A stretch of DNA of 64,000 nucleotides, taken from assembly GCF_964340395.1 (NCBI RefSeq), contig NC_135558.1, positions 11,883,501-11,947,500 on the forward strand. Reading direction: 5' to 3'. Shown piece by piece: positions 28,801 to 37,929 of the stretch. How positions within the stretch are numbered: position 1 is the stretch's first letter; each line of letters opens with the position of its first letter. The notes beneath the pieces were generated by a model that ran no database searches, was not told the origin of the DNA, and saw only the letters and a program-made list of their open reading frames with translations. The DNA is from Glandiceps talaboti. Its lineage: Eukaryota > Hemichordata > Enteropneusta > Spengelidae. The translations under genes and the position numbers were made by a program.

Positions 28801-31800
28801 TTGACTATGTATCAGTATGTTGCAGTACTTCATCGGTCATACTTTGATTGGAAGCACTGTAATACCTACACAGGCTGGCACTGGATATGCATTTATCTGG
28901 CCATGATCATACATATATACATGTACATACATTGTATATGAATAAAGTATGGTTTCATCAAATCGAGATCCATGTATGGCCCTGAAGGATACATGTACAT
29001 GTCTAAAAAATTCAATAATTGTTGTTGGTTTATCTATACTTTGTACTTGATGAAGTATGTATGATGATGAATTTGCTTACGCACAGACAGACAGACACAT
29101 CATATGCATTTACAGTTTGTTGACAAACAAGTTTCTGATGTGTATCCCTTTCATAACTTTTTACACACAGACACCAAGCCAGTGCCCTTATTGTCCTGCT
29201 TGTGGACAGAGTAGTTTCGGACTCAATTCTGACATTGGCCCATATCCTTCTTTTTCTTCTTTAGTGTAGAAGGCACAAATGTTAGAATCAGGTTTCCAAC
29301 ATACTTCACTTGTAAGCGAGGGGGAGTGTACAATTACTACAATTAACAATGAGGTAACCCTGGTAACCAAAAGGACTACACTATTGCCAGTAAAGATTTA
29401 CTGTATTTATCGACTGGCAAAAAAGATGAAAAAATAATGGAAAGTTACATAATATACTTTTAGAATGTTATTTTAATATTTATTTTTTGTTGTGTCATAG
29501 GCATGTATTTACCTACACACTTATAGATGTACACTAGTGACTGTGATAGACACTGTGTGGAATGTGCTAGTCTAGTCCTGCTTGCAGATGTGATTTTGAA
29601 AGGGGGGGGGGGGGGGGCAATGTCAGAATATTGAGTCCTGACTTACTAGTCTGCAAGCAGGACTAAGCATTATGTGCATGTACCGTACCTGTAGATTCCT
29701 ATTCCTTACTTTCAAGTCACGTGATATCATTATGTAATGTCAGAATTATCCCATTTATTACAATGATTACAACAATTTAAAAAATAATTCCAATGATCAA
29801 TATTTGAATAGTACAAATACCGCACTAATGTACCAATATCCCAGCAGACTTGGTATAAATATTAATATTTATGTCACAATTTTTCTGTCAGTTGTTTTCG
29901 GAACGATGATTGTAATAACAAACAAGGTCTGTGTTTGGTACGCTTGTTTTGGAAGTTGTGGCGCGGGGACAAAGTGCACTGACCGGGCTGGAAAGCTTCG
30001 ATTAGCCGTCAAGGCCACACTCGATACAACCGTTACTATTGTACTGTCACTGGCGGCTGAACCAGCTGTTGACAACGTGGAAAGTTGGAACATGGCCGAC
30101 TACTGACCAACTCATTCATTCACAGTCATTGAATTATAGCATGTTTGACACTAGTGTGTGCGACGATGGGAGAGTTCAACGGTGTTCGTAAATTGACCAA
30201 TCTCGTGTTGTACACGTTGTACAGGACCAAAAGCTCAACGAGTCAAATCGATTATGTGTGTTAACTGAGAACAATTGACAAAAGGGTTACCTTTGGTTCG
30301 TTACGTCTCCGGGTTTTCGAAGTGCAAACGGAATTGTGATAAGCCCAACCAGTAAGACCATCAGCTGGTACGTTATATATTTGCAATAATAATGAACCGT
30401 TTTGTTACATTCATAGAGAATGGGTATCAGCAGCAACGCTGTTATTATGAATATCTGCGGCCAAGATAATTCCATCGTTGAAACGGCACAGGCCCTTCCT
30501 TGCACTGTTGCAAATACACGATGATGAATGAATAGAGACTCGCTGTAGAAATTCCAGACAGTTAGGGGGCCTCTTTGACCCTACAAATCACACGATGTCA
30601 ACATTGGAAAACTCAGTGTGTATCCACTTAAAAGACATTTTTGTGTCGTGTATTTTGAATTAGTAATCTTTCAACGTGGAACAATCAGTTTTGGAAAAAA
30701 ATAAGTGACACATATGGTGTGTCGATAATTGGGCACTTGAAATGCAAGACACGTACGTACAACACAATATAACTGAACCTGTCCGAGAAATATTTACCAT
30801 TCGTAAACAAATTTATAAGTATTACTAGATAAACATGATTACAACTGTAATAATCGCAGCGTCATTATTTTTTAAAATATAATTTTGAGCTTTTTGTCGT
30901 TCCAGGGTTTGCGTTATTTTACAATATTATTTGTGAGTGCAAATTCCGGAACGACGGAAAACTCAACAACAACAAATAACACTCCCACATGACATCATCT
31001 ACAATATTTATAGATGTTTGAGAGCATGTTAATCAGATTTTCGATCCATTATTATTGTAAACAGAATTAACAGCCAGACTGTCGCAGTCTGGTGTCATCT
31101 GTATGTCCTGTGTATGAACCTACGATTGACCATCATCTGGCCGCACGGGGGTTAGTCCTGCTTGCAGACGGTGCACGGGTCTAGATTACTGACATGACCC
31201 TCAGCACCTCAAAAAGAAGGGACGACTTAATCCGTATGTAAGCAGGACTAGCCGCACGGGAGGTGTGATGCGTTATCCCTACCATGTACCAACAGCGGTA
31301 ACTCACATGGTGGAAACGCGTCGACCCATTGCTATACTAGCAACGCACAAATCGTCCAAGCACATGCATTTCAATATGAAAAGTGACATTGAAATTTCAG
31401 TATGTCAAGGTCGTATCTTGTTCTGCAGAATGAGTTTCGATACGGCCACTAGAGGGCGGTATGATCAGTGGACTAGGTTTTACTTCGCCAACCTCTCTAA
31501 TCTGTCGCTGTTTGGTCTCTGAAAACGCCCAACTTTCTCTTGATCCCAGTACTTTGGCCCTCGCTATATGTTATGAGTAAATCGTTATATTTACAAAACA
31601 TTTTCAAAGAACGCTCCAGTTGCAGCTAGTACAGTTTTAAGTTTTACAGGTTATTTTTTTTATATTTTTTTTTAAGTTGACAGTTTTAGTGAAATTGACT
31701 TTGGTGAAAGTCACAATTACTAATATGTATGTGAGTGACATCTTCTTAAAATTCATAGAATCACAGACCAAGTGGTGGTCAGAGATAGAATTCAACGTCT

Positions 31801-33435
31801 GCTCGTAGTTCGAGCTTCCGCGCTATCGACCACAATTTCGACTTGGAAATCGCGCACATGACACTCTACAGATGTATTTACCAGAGATAACGAAAAAAGA
31901 TGTAGACAGTCACTGTCAACAGCTATACAACTTTACAAAGTTATATGCAAAACGGAATTCCACATACTCCGTCTCACTGAGTCCCATCTCTAAAGATTCT
32001 CAGACATTTTTTTATTTATCTTTCTTGTGTACAGAAGCAGAAACAACAGAAGAAAGTACAGAAGCGAAAGAAGGAACTCAAGCGACTTCGAAGAGACTAC
32101 GTGAAATCTAAAGCAGCGGGCGATCGCATAGCAGCAGAACAGCTGAAAAAGAAAAGGTTGGATAGCCTGTCATTTGTTCAAAATGTACATTAAAAGACAC
32201 GCCGTCGAGGGCGCTCTACATCAATCTGAAATGACGACTGTTTACAGTTTTGGTCATATCACTGTTCGAATGAAAGATGTGTGTATTCAGTTTGTTCGCT
32301 TAATAGGGTCTCAAACCACAGTCTTTCTTAGTCAAGACTTCGTTTACTTGACTCCCCTTTCGTTTTCGTTCGTTTACACGGACTTCGTTTTAGAAGCAAA
32401 CGTTTTGTCTTTGAAAAAAAAATCTGCAGCGTTTTCAAATAGTTTCGTTTTCATGTGCATCTTTGGCGTCTCCGTGTAAACGGGTAGGCGCAGATACAAC
32501 AAAATCATTGTATTTTCTTTTGAAAACATATCATGTCAACGGAGCCAAAGTCAGGTTGTATCGCAGCTTACGTCCGTTACAATGCAATGATACCTCTGTG
32601 TAATAATCATGACAATACAAACGGCTGTTGTGTTGGTACCTGAGGATGTACTATAACAGGGTGAATTTTTGTGCATCGAGATTTTTCATTTCTGCTGTCG
32701 ATATTTCATTAATATGGCATGCTGTGTTGTGTTCATGTTTGTCTGCTGTTCGGGTCCTCGTTACTACTGACGATTTGTATTACATTTTAGAACCAATCCC
32801 AAGGCCAATACTGAGTTGTCAGGGAAGAAGAAACGGAAACTTCTGAAGGGTCTACTACGAAATGAGAGAGAAAGAAGTCAAATGGATGGTTAGCGTTATC
32901 AAATTGTCATTGAAGTTTGACTTTTAATAATTGCATTTACATATTTTTTCAAGACGAGTCGGAATATTTGGCATTCTGAAATGAAATAATCTGTCATACT
33001 GAGAGGTCCCACACGTACGTTCACCATAGCGAAGAGCGCCCACAACGACGAATATTTCAGTAAAAAAATTAACCAATCAACAGAGTTTGTGAGTTTGGGC
33101 CAGCTAATGGCACAAACAAATGTTTCGACCAAGCACGACTCTGTGCTTGATTTTCATAAATATCCAGATCGGTAATAATTACGTGCGAGATTATGAAAGT
33201 ATGGGTATATTTTCGGCGTTTTGTGAGTTACATAGAAAGTGATAGAAATGGACGCTGTGGAAAAAATACGTGGAATTTGTCGCCACAAGACGTGCTTTGT
33301 GAAGATTCACATTTTAATAGTAAGATATTACCGTCTCATTTACTTTCCTTTCTTTCAGTCGAATTTGTCTCGCCGACAACGAAGGAAGACAGCGCCATCA
33401 CGGGTGAAGATGTAGAAATGCAGGCAGCAGAGTGA
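7616..33435 (+). CDS. C11orf98-like small basic protein, 4 exons, 24-kb first intron
   Basis: Exons are 7616-7657, 32035-32156, 32791-32888 and 33359-33435. Phases 0, 2 and 1 all match, giving 112 residues. The N-terminus [14 protein letters not shown] resembles the human C11orf98 start (small residues, GG, then NRPR). Exon 2 is a Lys/Arg-rich helix-prone stretch. Exon 3 has a run close to [10 protein letters not shown]. The tail ends with a DVEM motif, as in the human protein of about 123 residues. The basic composition suggests an RNA-binding or nucleolar role, but none is established here. The donor at 7658 is GTGAGT. The link from exon 1 to exon 2 across 24.4 kb rests on phase and on homology of the first 14 residues. 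A cDNA could show extra or alternative first exons. The start lies 1.1 kb from the divergent dioxygenase gene. The AGPAT gene lies inside intron 1 on the other strand. Confidence 0.8.
8030..8440. repeat. Compound CACA / TACA-CATA microsatellite
   Basis: A CA run at 8031-8050 is followed by long CATACATA tracts to about 8437, broken by a unique stretch at 8105-8190. Reading frames here on both strands are all made of repeat codons and are not genes. Confidence 0.9.
9058..9097. repeat. Hairpin with CATAGACCC arms
   Basis: AACCATAGACCC and its inverted partner GGGTCTATGGTT flank a palindromic ACATGTACATGT core. A similar hairpin occurs at 40002-40036. Confidence 0.6.
9290..9600. repeat. TACA/CATA microsatellite
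   Basis: Interrupted CATACATA tracts run through the interval with CACA and GCATG variants. They create repeat-only frames on both strands. A separate TG run follows at 9736-9788. Confidence 0.9.
9600..10080. other. Intronic sequence of the C11orf98-like gene with a TG run
   Basis: Apart from the TG repeat at 9736-9788 and a palindromic ATACATGTACAGTACATGTAT near 9801-9821, nothing was recognised. Confidence 0.4.
10080..10920. repeat. 39-bp minisatellite with alternating A/B units
   Basis: The core (about 10400-10800) is near-perfect. 39-bp units alternate between a 'TTACAAGGTGAAATTTAC' type and a 'TTGCAAGGAGACGGTCAC' type, making a 78-bp higher-order unit. The flanks at 10080-10400 and 10800-10920 hold degenerate copies. 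The period keeps frames open on both strands, which explains the 128- and 97-codon frames. Confidence 0.85.
11050..15292. other. Downstream of AGPAT, inside C11orf98-like intron 1; small repeats only
   Basis: No gene seen. Features: a duplicated GAATAGTGTCTTGCTACATT segment (11491-11550), a CAC run (12282-12318), a CAGA run (13281-13331), a TA run (14161-14187) and one copy of a dispersed repeat (14794-14845). The part nearest 15292 is likely the AGPAT 3' UTR. Confidence 0.4.
14750..14755 (-). terminator. Candidate poly(A) signal of the AGPAT gene
   Basis: The plus-strand TTTATT is AATAAA on the gene strand, about 540 bp after the stop. It is a plausible 3' end, but other A-rich sites nearby cannot be excluded. 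Confidence 0.3.
15293..30475 (-). CDS. AGPAT: 1-acyl-sn-glycerol-3-phosphate acyltransferase (AGPAT1/2 type), 6 exons
   Basis: Exons are 30475-30291, 21962-21826, 21114-20939, 20050-19955, 19388-19313 and 15438-15293 (phases 2, 1, 0, 0, 1), giving 271 residues against about 280 in vertebrate AGPAT1 and AGPAT2. The enzyme acylates lysophosphatidic acid to phosphatidic acid in glycerolipid synthesis at the ER membrane. All four acyltransferase motifs are present: NHQTFID (99-105, catalytic His100 and Asp105), GIIFIDR (139-145), FPEGTR (172-177) and VPIVPIV (199-205). Two hydrophobic segments lie in residues 1-60, and another lies near 128-143. The intron after exon 2 uses a GC donor (AG|GCAAGT). 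A frame extension upstream of the start has no ATG, so ATG 30475 is the start. The whole gene sits antisense inside intron 1 of the C11orf98-like gene. Which vertebrate paralogue it matches cannot be decided by eye. Confidence 0.93.
15439..18049. other. AGPAT intron 5 (gene strand), no feature recognised
   Basis: AT-rich intron sequence. A short AT-rich stretch lies near 17155-17205. TGACCTCT motifs occur in both orientations near 16740-16880. Small frames here lack any family signature. Confidence 0.4.
18050..18440. mobile_element. Inverted-repeat (MITE-like) element in AGPAT intron 5
   Basis: The left arm (about 18050-18190) and right arm (about 18295-18440) are inverted copies sharing AAAACAATTTTATCAT, then GCTTCCTA and GAAAAATCAATGTGA. 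No open frame. No target-site duplication was resolved. Confidence 0.65.
19765..19850. repeat. CACA/CATA microsatellite
   Basis: A CACA run passes into about 14 CATA units between AGPAT exons 4 and 5. The flanks repeat a GTGTGGACA / GTGCGGACA motif. Confidence 0.9.
20466..20640. repeat. Degenerate two-copy tandem duplication
   Basis: The segment around ACCAAATTTTGGTATGTGAG...GTCAGTGGTCCAT at 20470-20565 recurs at about 20571-20640 with drift. It lies in the AGPAT intron between exons 3 and 4. Confidence 0.5.
21995..22600. repeat. 54-bp minisatellite in AGPAT intron 1 beside exon 2
   Basis: About 11 copies of a unit with GGAACCCCAGTAACAGAG and GAATCTGGTAAA...TTTGCATAGATTTT. It starts about 30 bp from the exon 2 acceptor. 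A more degenerate tail reaches about 22,830. Related units occur near 24.85-25.1 and 46.95-47.43 kb. Confidence 0.85.
22840..24780. other. AGPAT intron 1, loosely repeated TTCTATATTTACAT motif
   Basis: AT-rich intron sequence. A motif like GGTATATTGTTCTATATTTACAT...TTTGCATT recurs loosely about every 100-250 bp between 23,830 and 24,500, suggesting an old degenerate tandem array. No gene seen. Confidence 0.4.
24830..25120. repeat. Degenerate minisatellite related to the 22-kb array
   Basis: Four or five drifted units of about 65-75 bp with GTTACC(A/G)GG, then TTTTACCAGATTTC. These match the reverse complement of the 54-bp units at 22 kb. Confidence 0.55.
25125..28240. other. AGPAT intron 1, no gene seen
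   Basis: AT-rich intronic DNA. A two-copy repeat of GTCTATAACTGGGTACTACA lies at 26438-26490. Segments near 27,200-27,320 carry GGTAAC/GGAACCCC motifs like the 54-bp minisatellite. A poly-A run lies at 27784-27799. Confidence 0.4.
28249..28863. mobile_element. TIR element carrying a 43-bp internal tandem repeat
   Basis: ATTACAGTGCTTCC opens the left end (28249) and its inverted copy closes the right end (28863). The arms match for about 55 bp. On the right side about five 43-bp copies (28630-28850, TATGTTGCAGTACTTCAT) repeat the inner part of the arm. No transposase frame was seen. Confidence 0.65.
29573..29665. mobile_element. Short MITE with TAGTCCTGCTTGCAGA ends
   Basis: A 16-bp terminal inverted repeat TAGTCCTGCTTGCAGA (29573-29588 and 29650-29665) flanks about 60 bp that includes a long G run. 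A related copy lies at 31150-31250. Confidence 0.6.
31150..31250. mobile_element. Short MITE with TAGTCCTGCTT ends and 9-10 bp target-site duplication
   Basis: The ends TTAGTCCTGCTT and AAGCAGGACTA match the element at 29573. GCCGCACGGG is duplicated at 31140-31149 and 31251-31260. Duplication length fits a Mutator-like transposase source. It sits between the AGPAT start and exon 2 of the C11orf98-like gene. Confidence 0.7.
32371..32482. mobile_element. Small inverted-terminal element in intron 2 of the C11orf98-like gene
   Basis: CGTTTACACGGA at 32371 and its inverted copy ending at 32482 flank about 90 bp with repeated TTTCGTTTT. It looks like a very short MITE. Target-site duplication was not resolved. 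Confidence 0.4.
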
Positions 33436-33477
33436 ACTTTCTATTTACATTTGCACTTTTTCGATTAAATATAGAAG

Positions 33478-33483
33478 AATAAA
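33478..33483 (+). terminator. Poly(A) signal of the C11orf98-like gene
   Basis: AATAAA lies 43 bp after the stop codon at 33435 and is followed by a T-rich stretch. Spacing fits the cleavage signal of this gene. Confidence 0.6.
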
Positions 33484-33489
33484 TATACC

Positions 33490-34203
33490 TTCATTTAACA
33501 CATAAAATGTAAGTTTGTATTTTGTTGCATTTCTCCCTCTCTCTCTCTCCCCCCTCTTTCCCTCGCTGTCGTGAGTGGGGTAGGTGTGGGAGGGTTGTCT
33601 TGAAATAAACGAAGGAATTTCGCTTCCAGACAGTATGCGATATTCTCACACCGTCTCAGTGAAGATTCTCAGTGATTATTGTTTATGTACTAGTATTACA
33701 CGTTATTGTCGTCGTAAACGGTAGTACTGAAGAATACTCACATTGTCTACCCTCGTACACCGCACGGGTGTCATGTCCCCGCGGATCCTCGATGAACGAT
33801 ATTACTATGTACAAATTTGTAAAAAAAAATAAAATAAATAGATAAAAAAATGGCAGGTTTTACGATGTCGTACACTGTGATATGCCCAACTATACAGTAT
33901 GTATTTATGGTTACACACATTGTACTTGTGTTTACCCATATACCCAAGGGTCTGGGTTTCGTGTAGAATCTATGGTTTACCCTATCTATCTCTCAATATC
34001 TTCAATATATCGTAGTCTTCCATTCAGCTTGATTGTTGATACAGGACTTTGCAAACTATGTAACTTCGTCCACGTCGTCACTCCATTCACGTACGGTAAA
34101 TCAATGCAGTGGAGTACTACTGTATGTCCTGCTGAGTATGATGGTGTAGTATACCGTGTACGTGGAATTATCGGTCACACACAAGTCCTTGCACACACGC
34201 GCG

Positions 34204-34246
<43 letters not shown>

Positions 34247-35640
34247 AAACTACATACGCACGCACGCACGCACAACCATACACATTGTATTACATACACT
34301 CGCTCGCACACCCACCCTAGCAACCCACTCAGTGACTCACTCACTCACTCACTCACTCACTCACTCACTCACTCAAGACAGTAATCAACAGGATTGCCAG
34401 TGTAACAAAAGTGTGGTCGTCACCGGTTTAACAAATGTTCGACCCCCTTTGTTAACGTTAGTTCTCCATCAATGTTACTTTCTGTGATCTTCACACTTGT
34501 GTACCGGAATCACTTGGACTTTAGGGAATTAACTCAGACTACATACAACGCCCACAGTTAACTTGGATCATTTTAGAAGTAGCCTTGGTGCAGATCGAAG
34601 CTCCTAGTCTAGGCCTAGCTTTTGCCTTCAGCTCTCTTGCTTCTAAAGGGAATCGACCCGTCTTTATTCCAACATCAAATTCTTATAAACATAAATTATA
34701 CAATACTCAAATGATTGAATGGTAAATTAATTATCACCATATTAAAATGAATAAACGGAAGTGTTGCCGTCGCCTTAATTCAATGCAAATGATAACAAAA
34801 TATGAAAACTAGCTAAACAATGTGATTACGTCATTGTTCTTTCAGCTGCCTGTAATTAGTCATTACCTGACGTCGGTGATATTTTAATAACTTCATGTTG
34901 TCATCTCACAAGAATACTATTCGTGAAACGCAAATATTTGTTCTAAGTATTATTACTCCATGACTGCTGAGAGTTCACTGTGATCTCGCGTGACCTCAAA
35001 ACTTTGCGAGGCCGACTATAAGAAAATTGTGTTCTGTTATCCGTAACACCAGCACCTCTAGCCTTAATAAGTGTGTCTAGTATTTACCGCTTCGCCAAAC
35101 CCTATCGGTCCTTATGGTATCATATAAACGGGATTGTTTATTCGTACTACTCACACACTGTCGGGACATCAAGCCCGCACACTATACAGAACTAGACATC
35201 TACGACAAGCGGACAGGTAATTCGGCGGTTTGCAGGAAATATTTGATGTTTTCTTGAACGGGCAAAATACAATCAGCTTTATGATAAATTGATGAAATTA
35301 CTAAGCTTATTGGTATTTCCATTGAAATAGCGAAAAGTTACAGATTCTTAGAACACATCAGAATACGTTACTGTCCGCTCATTAGTAATCCGCGAAGAAA
35401 TCGCGTAATTATTTTCAAATTAGAGGAAACACCTTATGAAAATAAGTAAAGAAACGATGAAAAGCGACATAAAACTACAATGTACCTCACACGTTTTGTT
35501 TTCCTCATGAGGATGGCAGAGCACACGACGATGTATTCTGCTTTTAACATCTGGTGGAGAAAAGACCTCGAGCTCTGACCACATTCTCCATGCTTCTCTC
35601 TGGTCATCAGTTCCGTTATATAATTAACATTTCATAAGAA
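33490..35640. other. Intergenic region with CA, GC and CACT microsatellites
   Basis: No gene recognised. A CG/CA run lies at 34191-34242 and a CACT run at 34335-34374. The 201-codon frame at 33882-34487 owes its length to these repeats. A possible non-coding exon end with donor ACAG|GTAATT lies near 35216, but no coding support was found. Confidence 0.4.
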
Positions 35641-35643
35641 TAC

Positions 35644-35834
<191 letters not shown>

Positions 35835-35899
35835 GAGGGAGGGAGGGGGGAATAGAAATGTACCGCGGAGAGTCAGGGGAGGAGAGACAGACTGGATTG

Positions 35900-37600
35900 C
35901 AGATAAGGAGTGGAGGTAATGAGAGAATGTGTGCACGTATAAGGGAGGGGAGAGCGCGATGAAGTGTGTGTGAGGGGTAACAGAGTGGATTAGTTAGGGG
36001 TAGCAGGAGATAGGCAGCGACGGAGAGAGGGAGGGTGTTACGTATGTGAGCGGTGAATGCATGAGTAAGTGAGTGAGTGAGTGAGTTGGTGAGTGGGTGA
36101 GTTTTTAGAGTAATTATTCAAACTAACTTTTTGAACAACAGATCATCTAAAGGAAAAAAGCAACTGCATCGGATTTGGGGACGGTTACCATGTTATTCGT
36201 TCACGTGACATAACTCCTACAAATCACTCGTCTAAATTGCATGGCACATTTTACTGGTAGTTAGTGGTCAGAAAAAAATTCTACTTGTGTCAGCTGTTGT
36301 CATCTAAGGTAATGAAACGTCTCATTGAGAGTACTCATAATATGGGAGTAATTATTACAGCTATTTATACGCCCCCAGATCCCACGCAAATTCCGGAAAG
36401 ATGGCATCATTTTCTAATTATGTATGTTTTTCGATTCAATGGGATCATAAACGTTGAGATAAGGTGCCTGTATCGTACAATTTGCCGGAAATAGTCATCG
36501 CTGTGGGTCCTTAAAAAGCTATAACAGTGTGTACAATACTGCATGTTGAAGAGGCCGGAAAACAGATTAACTATATGAGTAATACAGATAACATGGTTGA
36601 TTCTGACATTGATGGATTTTTTCCTATATTTGGTTTTGATTATTACTATCAGGGTGTATATGCAAATAAGGCGCTGCGGTTACATACGCCAGTGATACAT
36701 ACACAAAGTCGACAGTGATTCATTTTGTGGGGCAAAACAGACCCATGGTCTGTAGGTGAAAGAAGTCAGCCCAACATTGCTTATAAAATAGCACTAGCAA
36801 ATACCAATCTGTTGCATTATCAAAACTCGGGATTGAAATCCGCTAAATTGGTTTTTGAAAAGGTTGGGGCAACCTTAACATAACTTTAATTTTATCTCCC
36901 TAAACTTAAAGAACCTAAAAAGGATACTCCAACGACCCTCATCAAGCAAGCAGTAACAAACGGAACTTGTGACAAAATATAGACATAAAAAAAAATTAAT
37001 TGGATTATTAACACCTTGTACAGTATGCTTGAAATACAAAAATGTATCTTACATTTCACCTTTTGATTAGTTTAATGACCTTTGCATAGCAAAGTTAGCA
37101 TGATACATATAACTCCCCCCCCCCCGGCTGGAGAAACTTTGGTCAGTCCCTTAGATAGTCTATATGCGCGTGTGCAGGATCTAAAGATCGATAGTCATAT
37201 TACTGGCAAACAGATACAGCTGGGTTATCTGACTGTGTGTTATTGTAGCCTCTAGTTAGTAGACGTTCACTATGTCAGCTCTCTCTCCCTCTGTGTGATT
37301 AATATTGGCTGTGATAGTATAACTATGTCAAACCAATGATTGCAGTGAGTGCTTAGAATCGATAACGATAAAATGTGATATTGAAGTAAATCAGTGCCAG
37401 GGAAATGTTGGTGTAACACACGTTTTGGTAACGATGTAGACCTCACATTCAAAAAGAACATTTCAATCTGTATATAGTTTTTTTTTGTCTCAGAGTTTTC
37501 AAAAGCTGTGGACTGTGTACTAAACTATGGGTGTTACTATATGAAACTATGGGTGCAATTTGTACTATGCATCAATAATGTGAACCCATTATCAGACACA
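35900..37600. other. Intergenic, no gene seen
   Basis: Short frames here (for example 36264-36494 and 36527-36718) have no family signature or splice context. A C run lies at 37117-37126. Confidence 0.35.
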
Positions 37601-37744
37601 CTTACACATACATACATACATACATACATACATACATACATACATACATACATACATACATACATGCATGCATGCATGCATGCATGCATGCATACATACA
37701 TACATGCATGCATGCATGCATGCATACATGCATACATACATACA

Positions 37745-37778
<34 letters not shown>

Positions 37779-37805
37779 CATACATACATTTTATACATAC
37801 ACACA
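37600..37805. repeat. CATA/CATG microsatellite
   Basis: CATACATA tracts surround two blocks of CATGCATG. Frames are open on both strands only because of the repeat. Confidence 0.95.
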
Positions 37806-37929
37806 GACACATCTCGTAGCCTATATATTCCAACCTACTATCCCCTCCTCGCCCCCCCCCCCGCATACAAACATTCTCACAAACGTAATACTCTCTCCAT
37901 ACTAAGTTACAAATCAATTCTAAAATAAA

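Noticed and set aside
31770-31860. tRNA-like stretch (GGTCGATAGCGCGG...GTTGAATTC on the minus strand)
   Set aside because: A-box and B-box matches are poor and no cloverleaf pairs well; a tRNA-derived SINE head is possible but not supported.
35095-35225. Possible first exon ending in ACAG|GTAATT
   Set aside because: No coding frame, no homology and no partner exon; a TATA box and good leader already serve the ADAMTS-like gene.
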